Shown piece after piece: positions 6,285 to 10,481 of a stretch of DNA of 10,481 nucleotides. The DNA comes from Alcaligenaceae bacterium (GTDB taxonomy: Bacteria; Pseudomonadota; Gammaproteobacteria; Burkholderiales; Burkholderiaceae), in assembly GCA_947445495.1 (NCBI GenBank), contig CANFEI010000017.1, positions 1 to 10,481 on the forward strand, given 5' to 3'. The notes under the pieces are model-generated. The model was given only the letters and a program-made list of their open reading frames with translations. It was not told where the DNA came from and made no database searches. The translations under genes and the position numbers were made by a program. Position 1 is the first letter of the stretch; every line of letters begins with the position of its first letter.

Positions 6285-6983
6285 TTAACGTTCTGCAACC
6301 CACTGAGCCGCATGTTCAATGGAATCTACTATAGCATCGACATCCAGCGAATGCACGCTCTGGCCTTCGTTGTACCCATAGGGTACCGCCAGCACAGAGC
6401 AGCCTGCGGCGCGAGCTGAGAGGGCATCATTCACAGAATCCCCCACGGCAACGGTCCGATTTGGTGAGCTTTTGAGTAAATTGCAGGCATGCAGCATCGG
6501 GGCTGGGTGCGGTTTGCGCTCGGATAGCGTATCGCCGCAGACGATGGCTTGTAGGTACTTGGCCAAGCCGGTGCGCTCAAGCAGTGGCACGGCAAACTCG
6601 GCATTTTTGTTGGTCACCACGGCCATGCGCATACCCATTGCCTGGAGGCGGTCGAGGCCGGGTCGAACCCCTTCAAAAATGATGGCTTGATCGCCGTTGA
6701 TGCGGTGGTAGTTGGCCGTGTAAGACACTTTGGCTTGCTTGAACAGCTCATCCGAAGGGGCTTGCCCGGCTTGAACACTCGTTAGAACGCGCCGAATCAG
6801 ATTATCGGAGCCCTTGCCGATGTAGGTGGCAATTTCCGCTTGCGTGATCGCGGCAAACGTTAAGTCGGCCAGCATGGCGTTAACCGCTACCGTAAAGTCA
6901 GGAATCGTATCCATCAATGTGCCGTCTAAGTCGAGCAGAACGGCGTCAAACGCTATAGACGCGGAGGTGCGTGCGGAGGTCAT
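6285..6983 (-). CDS. gph: Phosphoglycolate phosphatase (HAD superfamily)
   Basis: Dephosphorylates 2-phosphoglycolate, a by-product of DNA 3'-phosphoglycolate repair and of oxygenase chemistry, to glycolate. The 232-residue HAD hydrolase shows motif [10 protein letters not shown] with nucleophile D18 and general acid D20, a helical cap domain (about 25-95), motif II VVTNKN near 122-127, motif III lysine K157 in ERKPHP, and motif [10 protein letters not shown] with D182 and D186. Its ATG overlaps the rpe stop by four bases, so translation is probably coupled to rpe. The pairing with rpe just ahead of trpE is the arrangement known in many beta- and gammaproteobacteria. The last 50 or so bases may also hold the trpL promoter. 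Other HAD sugar-phosphatase activities cannot be excluded, but the context strongly favours Gph. Confidence 0.92.
   Translation of the reverse strand: MTSARTSASIAFDAVLLDLDGTLMDTIPDFTVAVNAMLADLTFAAITQAEIATYIGKGSDNLIRRVLTSVQAGQAPSDELFKQAKVSYTANYHRINGDQAIIFEGVRPGLDRLQAMGMRMAVVTNKNAEFAVPLLERTGLAKYLQAIVCGDTLSERKPHPAPMLHACNLLKSSPNRTVAVGDSVNDALSARAAGCSVLAVPYGYNEGQSVHSLDVDAIVDSIEHAAQWVAER
6328..6336 (-). promoter_or_regulatory. Possible extended -10 promoter for trpL-trpE inside gph
   Basis: On the minus strand TGCTATAGT (6336-6328) matches an extended -10 element (TGn plus TATAGT, five of six to TATAAT). Transcription would start near 6321, giving about 50 bases of leader before the trpL ATG. No good -35 box lies 16-18 bases upstream, so the call rests on the extended -10 alone. 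Without it, trpE would depend on read-through from rpe-gph. Confidence 0.4.
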
Positions 6984-7681
6984 TGATCGGCGAGTGCAAT
7001 CTGGGCGCGCATCGCGTTAATTACGGTTTGATAGTCGGGCTGCCCAAAAATTGCTGAGCCTGCAACGAAGGTATCGGCGCCCGCTGCGCGAATGTCTCGG
7101 ATATTGTCCGTCTTGACACCGCCATCCACTTCAAGCGCGATGGCTTGTCCGCCAGCCTGGAGGTGCGCGTCAATCAGTTTGCGCGCGGCACGAAGTTTCG
7201 TGAGGGTCGCAGGGATAAAGCTTTGACCGCCAAACCCCGGGTTCACCGACATCAGCAGAATGATGTCGACCTTGTGCATGACATGCACGAGCCAATCCAG
7301 CGGCGTGGCGGGGTTAAATACGAGCCCCGCTTTGCAGCCCTGCTCGCGGATGAGGGCCAGGCTGCGATCCACATGACGGGAGGCTTCGGGATGAAACGTA
7401 ATCACGTTGGCGCCTGCTTTGGCAAACATCGGAATCAGGTTGTCGACCGGTTCGACCATCAGATGCACGTCAATCGGCACGTCCACGTGGGGGCGAATCG
7501 CCTCACAAACCATAGGGCCAATCGTCAAATTGGGAACGTAATGGTTGTCCATGACGTCAAAATGGATCCAATCGGCGCCGGCGGCGACAACATTTCTAAC
7601 TTCTTCACCCAGTCGAGCGAAGTCCGCAGATAAAATACTGGGAGCGATGCGAGCTGTCGTCAAGGCGGTTGTTTCTGGCAT
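6980..7681 (-). CDS. rpe: Ribulose-phosphate 3-epimerase
   Basis: Interconverts ribulose 5-phosphate and xylulose 5-phosphate in the pentose phosphate and Calvin cycles; a metal-dependent TIM barrel. From the ATG at 7679-7681 it has 233 residues. It shows [14 protein letters not shown] at the N-terminus (S16), signature [15 protein letters not shown] (H40, catalytic D42), [10 protein letters not shown] (H73), signature [15 protein letters not shown], and [11 protein letters not shown] (D176). H40, D42, H73 and D176 are the expected metal ligands. A second in-frame ATG 11 codons upstream (7712-7714) would add residues with no family counterpart and leave only 26 bases to apaG, so the inner start is preferred. 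It is the first gene of rpe-gph-(trpL)-trpE and overlaps gph by four bases. Confidence 0.95.
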   Translation of the reverse strand: MPETTALTTARIAPSILSADFARLGEEVRNVVAAGADWIHFDVMDNHYVPNLTIGPMVCEAIRPHVDVPIDVHLMVEPVDNLIPMFAKAGANVITFHPEASRHVDRSLALIREQGCKAGLVFNPATPLDWLVHVMHKVDIILLMSVNPGFGGQSFIPATLTKLRAARKLIDAHLQAGGQAIALEVDGGVKTDNIRDIRAAGADTFVAGSAIFGQPDYQTVINAMRAQIALADQ

Positions 7682-7712
7682 GATGTGCGAACACCGAGTC
7701 GGATTAACGCTC

Positions 7713-7721
7713 ATTATTGCA
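7713..7721 (-). promoter_or_regulatory. Possible extended -10 for rpe
   Basis: TGCAATAAT on the minus strand (7721-7713) resembles an extended -10 element. Transcription from about 7706 would give a leader of roughly 25 bases before the preferred rpe ATG at 7681, and it would be incompatible with the longer rpe start at 7714. No convincing -35 box was found. The divergent apaG promoter must lie in the same short interval or inside rpe. Confidence 0.3.
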
Positions 7722-7740
7722 GTTTTCTCTGGATGTGCAT

Positions 7741-8115
7741 GTGAAACCTTTTGAACTTTCTGTGGCGGTCGAGCCGCACTTTGTAGCGGATCAGTCCAAT
7801 CCGGCCAAACAGCAGTTCGTTTTTGCCTACAAAGTCCGCATTACCAATACGGGCGAGCGACCCGCACAAGTGATTAGTCGCCACTGGGTCATTACGGACG
7901 GCGATCAGGCCGAACAAGAGGTTCGTGGCTTGGGTGTGGTGGGGCAGCAGCCCTTACTCGCCCCGGGCGAAACCTTCGAATACACCAGTGGTTGCCCGTT
8001 AAAGACGCCCGTAGGAACCATGCGTGGCAGTTACCACTGTGTGGGGGAAAACGGTGTGCCGTTTGAGGTCGATATTCCTGAGTTTGTGCTGGCCATGCCA
8101 CGCACCTTGCATTGA
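7741..8115 (+). CDS. apaG: ApaG protein (DUF525, FN3-like fold)
   Basis: A 124-residue ApaG protein with a fibronectin-III-like beta sandwich; named for its association with apaH, with genetic links to cobalt and magnesium efflux, but its biochemical role is not settled. The conserved core is plain: [24 protein letters not shown], then [36 protein letters not shown] and [14 protein letters not shown]. The start chosen is GTG at 7741, giving [10 protein letters not shown], the N-terminus I recall in related betaproteobacteria; a TTG eight codons earlier (7717) is the alternative. GGA lies seven bases before the GTG. It is divergent from rpe, and its TGA touches the possible TTG start of mltA. 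No apaH, rsmA or pdxA is present, unlike the enterobacterial context. Confidence 0.93.
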   Translation: MKPFELSVAVEPHFVADQSNPAKQQFVFAYKVRITNTGERPAQVISRHWVITDGDQAEQEVRGLGVVGQQPLLAPGETFEYTSGCPLKTPVGTMRGSYHCVGENGVPFEVDIPEFVLAMPRTLH

Positions 8116-8123
8116 AATCGTTC

Positions 8124-9413
8124 ATGATCAGTTCACATCAACTTATGCGTCTACTTTGGGTTAGTTTTTTGTTGGTCCTGTTAGCGGGCTGTACCTCCGT
8201 GAGTGAGCCTCCTGCGCCTGCGGCGCCCGCACCTGCTCCTGGGCCTATTGTCATACCGACAGCGCCCTCGGGACCGATTCCGGATAGCGCCGCACGTCAG
8301 TTACAAGGGCAGTTTGTTTCGGCAAACTGGTCCGAGCTACCCGGGTGGTCCGATGATGATTTGAAAAATGTTTGGACGACATTTCTGCGTAACTGCCAAG
8401 GGCTGATGCGCCCCACCTCGACGAACCTCGCGGGCCCGACGCGTGCGACACCGCGCGCCTGGCAGCCGGTGTGCGCGGCTGCAACCGATCGTGCGCGTGC
8501 TCCAGCGGCGAACGACCCACAGGCCGTCCGAAGATTTTTGCAGACCTGGCTGAGCCCCTGGCGCCTAAAGGGTCCAGATGGCAAGCCGGCGAGCAACATT
8601 GTGACTGGCTACTACGAGCCGCTGGTGTTGGGTTCTCGCACGCGCACGGGCGCGTATCAATGGCCGCTTTACACCGTCCCCGCTGATTTGCTGACGATCG
8701 ACTTAGGTCGCGTCTATCCAGAGCTTGCCGGTAAACGCGTGCGCGGGAAATTAGAGGGTAAGCGGGTAGTGCCCTACGAAAGCCGCGCCGCAATCGAGGC
8801 CTCCGGTCGACGTCCTCCCGCAATCGTTTATGTCAACGATCCCGTAGATAACTTCTTCCTGCAAGTGCAGGGGTCCGGTCGTGTACAGCTGCCTGACGGC
8901 AAGACCATACGTGTGGCGTATGCGGATCACAACGGTCACCCTTATGTGTCGATTGGTAAATGGCTGGCAGACAAAGGCGAAATGCCCATTGCTCAAACTT
9001 CCATGCAAAACATTCGGGCCTGGGCTAAACGCAATCCCAATCGCACACAAGAGATGTTGAACGCAAATCCGGCCATGGTGTTCTTTGCGGAAGAAGCCAT
9101 CACAGATCCAGAAATTGGCCCTAAGGGTGCCTACGGCATACCCCTAATGGCGCAGCGCTCGATTGCCGTTGATACAAATTTTGTACCGCTCGGCACACCT
9201 GTGTTTTTGTCGACGACCATGCCCGCCTCTAACACCGCGTTAAATCGACTGGTCTTCGCGCAAGACACGGGAACAGCCATTCGTGGTGCGGCACGAACAG
9301 ACTTTTATTGGGGCTTTGGTGCCGCGGCCGGTGAGCTCGCAGGAAGAATGAAACAGAACGGACAGATGTGGGTGCTGTGGCCGAAACAGGCCGGCGCACC
9401 GTCGGCGCGATGA
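8124..9413 (+). CDS. mltA: Membrane-bound lytic murein transglycosylase A (lipoprotein)
   Basis: Cleaves the glycan strands of peptidoglycan to 1,6-anhydromuropeptides from the inner face of the outer membrane. From the ATG at 8124 it has 429 residues, longer than E. coli MltA. The signal MRLLWVSFLLVLLAGC ends in a lipobox with acylated Cys23 and no Asp at +2, so outer-membrane sorting is expected. A proline/alanine-rich linker follows (about 27-52). The MltA domain shows TGYYEPLVLGS and VYVNDPVDNFFLQVQGSG, then the 3D barrel domain with GAYGIPLMAQRSIAVD and FVPLGTPVFL. AQDTGTAIRG and RTDFYWGFG supply D381 and D393, which correspond to the catalytic pair D297 and D308 of E. coli MltA. The start is uncertain: TTG at 8112 (overlapping the apaG stop as TTGA) and ATG at 8145 both keep the signal peptide. 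It is probably cotranscribed with apaG. Confidence 0.93.
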   Translation: MISSHQLMRLLWVSFLLVLLAGCTSVSEPPAPAAPAPAPGPIVIPTAPSGPIPDSAARQLQGQFVSANWSELPGWSDDDLKNVWTTFLRNCQGLMRPTSTNLAGPTRATPRAWQPVCAAATDRARAPAANDPQAVRRFLQTWLSPWRLKGPDGKPASNIVTGYYEPLVLGSRTRTGAYQWPLYTVPADLLTIDLGRVYPELAGKRVRGKLEGKRVVPYESRAAIEASGRRPPAIVYVNDPVDNFFLQVQGSGRVQLPDGKTIRVAYADHNGHPYVSIGKWLADKGEMPIAQTSMQNIRAWAKRNPNRTQEMLNANPAMVFFAEEAITDPEIGPKGAYGIPLMAQRSIAVDTNFVPLGTPVFLSTTMPASNTALNRLVFAQDTGTAIRGAARTDFYWGFGAAAGELAGRMKQNGQMWVLWPKQAGAPSAR

Positions 9414-9431
9414 TCAGGATGGCATAACCGG

Positions 9432-10481
9432 ATGAGCGCTTCAATCGTTGTGTGTGGCAGTGGCATCGTGGGCTTAGCGACGGCGCTGGCGTTCGCCCGC
9501 AAGGGTGAGGCGGTCACGCTCGTTGGTCCACGACCGACCGTGCACAATCTGTCTCAAGATGAGTTCTTTGCTCGGGTATATGCCGTGTCGCCCGCAAGCC
9601 AGCGTTTTCTTGCATCGATCGGCGTCTGGGATTTGATGGATGCACGACGGTTGACATCGGTTCAGGCGATGGAGATTCATGGCGACGGTAATGGATTGTT
9701 GAACTTGAACGCCTGGCAATCCGCACAATCTGAGCTAGCCTGGATCGTCGAATCCTCCGAGATTGAGCGCGTGTTGGTGCAAGCAGCGCAGGTGGTGGGC
9801 TTGCGCTGGTTGACCGAAAAATTTGCATCCTATGCGCCTGGCGCGCTCACCACGGACCGAGGCACCACCCTTGAGGCGGAGTTATTCATCGCCGCCGACG
9901 GCGCACAGTCGCCGTTGCGCGCGGCAGCAGGGTTGACAGTAGAGAGTCGGCCTTACGGAGCGACTGCGCTAGTGGCTCATTTCAGCTGCAAGGTGCCGCA
10001 CCAAGGGACCGCCTTGCAATGGTTTGGTTCGGATGGCGTCTTAGCTTTGCTGCCTATGCCCGACACGGCGCACGGTCCACAAGTGTCGATGGTATGGTCC
10101 TTGAAAGAAGCCATCGCGAATGAGGTCCTGGCGATGCCCGCCGCACAGCAGGCCTCAGCATTACAGATAAGATTGGCTGCTGCGACCGCAGGACGTTTAG
10201 GTGCATTAACATTGCACAGTGCGGTGCATGGCTTCCCATTGACGCTCAATCAGTCTCCCATCATTGGCGATTGCTTGGCGCTCGCTGGCGATGCGGCGCA
10301 CCGCTTGCATCCCTTAGCTGGGCAAGGACTTAACCTTGGGTTAGGTGACGTACAAGCGCTAGTCGACACCGTCGCCGCGCGTGAGTCGTTCCGCAGCCCT
10401 GGTGATCCAATGGTATTGCGGCGGTATCGTCGACTCCGTGCGGAGCCTGTGATGGCGATGCGTCTCGTGACCGACGGGCTG
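9432..10481 (+). CDS. UbiH/UbiF/VisC-family FAD-dependent hydroxylase, 3' end beyond window
   Basis: Open for 350 codons from the ATG at 9432 to the window edge, without a stop; the family is usually about 380-410 residues, so little is missing. It is a class A flavoprotein monooxygenase with GSGIVG at residues 9-14 (dinucleotide fold), ADGAQSPLR near 155-163 (the DG motif that contacts FAD and NADPH) and LAGDAAHRLHPLAGQGLNLGLGD with G286-D287 (the GD motif typical of ubiquinone hydroxylases). The role is probably ring hydroxylation in ubiquinone biosynthesis, but the position hydroxylated (UbiH, UbiF, UbiI or UbiM type) cannot be read here, so no symbol is given. The acidic residue that usually ends the second strand and binds FAD ribose is replaced by G32 (TLVGPRP). 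It starts 18 bases after mltA, with a distant CAGGA, so it is likely in the apaG-mltA unit. Confidence 0.88.
   Translation, partial: MSASIVVCGSGIVGLATALAFARKGEAVTLVGPRPTVHNLSQDEFFARVYAVSPASQRFLASIGVWDLMDARRLTSVQAMEIHGDGNGLLNLNAWQSAQSELAWIVESSEIERVLVQAAQVVGLRWLTEKFASYAPGALTTDRGTTLEAELFIAADGAQSPLRAAAGLTVESRPYGATALVAHFSCKVPHQGTALQWFGSDGVLALLPMPDTAHGPQVSMVWSLKEAIANEVLAMPAAQQASALQIRLAAATAGRLGALTLHSAVHGFPLTLNQSPIIGDCLALAGDAAHRLHPLAGQGLNLGLGDVQALVDTVAARESFRSPGDPMVLRRYRRLRAEPVMAMRLVTDGL

Noticed and set aside
7145..7633. 162-codon plus-strand frame opposite rpe
   Set aside because: Antisense of conserved rpe motifs; the His/Arg/Asn-rich translation looks like a reading-frame shadow.
8251..8823. Long minus-strand open frame opposite mltA (190 codons)
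   Set aside because: The opposite strand encodes a clear MltA protein with catalytic residues; the antisense translation is Arg/Ser/Pro-rich with no recognisable domain.
9474..9828. Overlapping minus-strand frames opposite the FAD hydroxylase
   Set aside because: The plus-strand frame carries all three flavoprotein motifs; the antisense frames are low-complexity in style and have no ribosome site.
1..10481. New defence, mobile or biosynthetic system, CRISPR array, tRNA or rRNA
   Set aside because: All genes belong to known housekeeping families apart from the substrate-unknown amidohydrolase; no repeat arrays or structured RNA genes were seen beyond the trp attenuator.

Overview
The window looks like a housekeeping stretch of a betaproteobacterial chromosome, most likely Burkholderiales and probably Alcaligenaceae (Bordetella/Achromobacter/Orrella-like). 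I base this on the gene order rpe-gph-trpE and trpG-trpD-trpC beside a divergent apaG-mltA-FAD hydroxylase block, and on protein wording I recognise, such as the ApaG segment [18 protein letters not shown]. This is recall and was not searched. GC looks to be in the mid-50s percent by eye, falling clearly in the 3658-4200 stretch. I see no rRNA, tRNA, CRISPR array, insertion sequence or prophage part.

Layout, left to right. The first 55 bases hold only a weak hairpin. From 3657 down to 56 a tightly packed minus-strand operon reads trpG-trpD-trpC-HIT hydrolase-ung; trpG/trpD and trpD/trpC share ATGA overlaps and the HIT gene overlaps ung by 8 bases. A 215-base AT-rich intergenic region then separates trpG from a lone plus-strand gene (3873-4502) for an isochorismatase-fold cysteine amidohydrolase. 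This gene sits between trpE and trpGDC and converges on trpE with 29 bases between the stop codons. The minus-strand group rpe-gph-trpE follows (7681 down to 4532). Divergent from rpe, and reading rightwards, are apaG, mltA and a UbiH/VisC-type FAD monooxygenase that runs off the window after 350 codons.

The best find is an unlisted regulatory system between gph and trpE. A 23-residue leader peptide (6271 down to 6200) carries the run Trp-Arg-Trp-Trp. An intrinsic terminator with seven U residues follows (6144 to 6114), and mutually exclusive stems link the region after the leader stop codon to the terminator's 5' arm. This is a classical transcription attenuator (trpL) for trpE. It starts only 13 bases after the gph stop codon, so it could gate read-through from rpe-gph as well as transcripts from a promoter inside gph.

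How the genes work together: TrpE and TrpG form anthranilate synthase, TrpD and TrpC carry anthranilate to indole-3-glycerol phosphate, and Rpe and Gph serve pentose-phosphate and 2-phosphoglycolate metabolism. TrpE keeps the LLES feedback motif, so trpE appears to be controlled by attenuation and by end-product inhibition. trpGDC is cut off from that attenuator by the opposing hydrolase gene and must have its own promoter.
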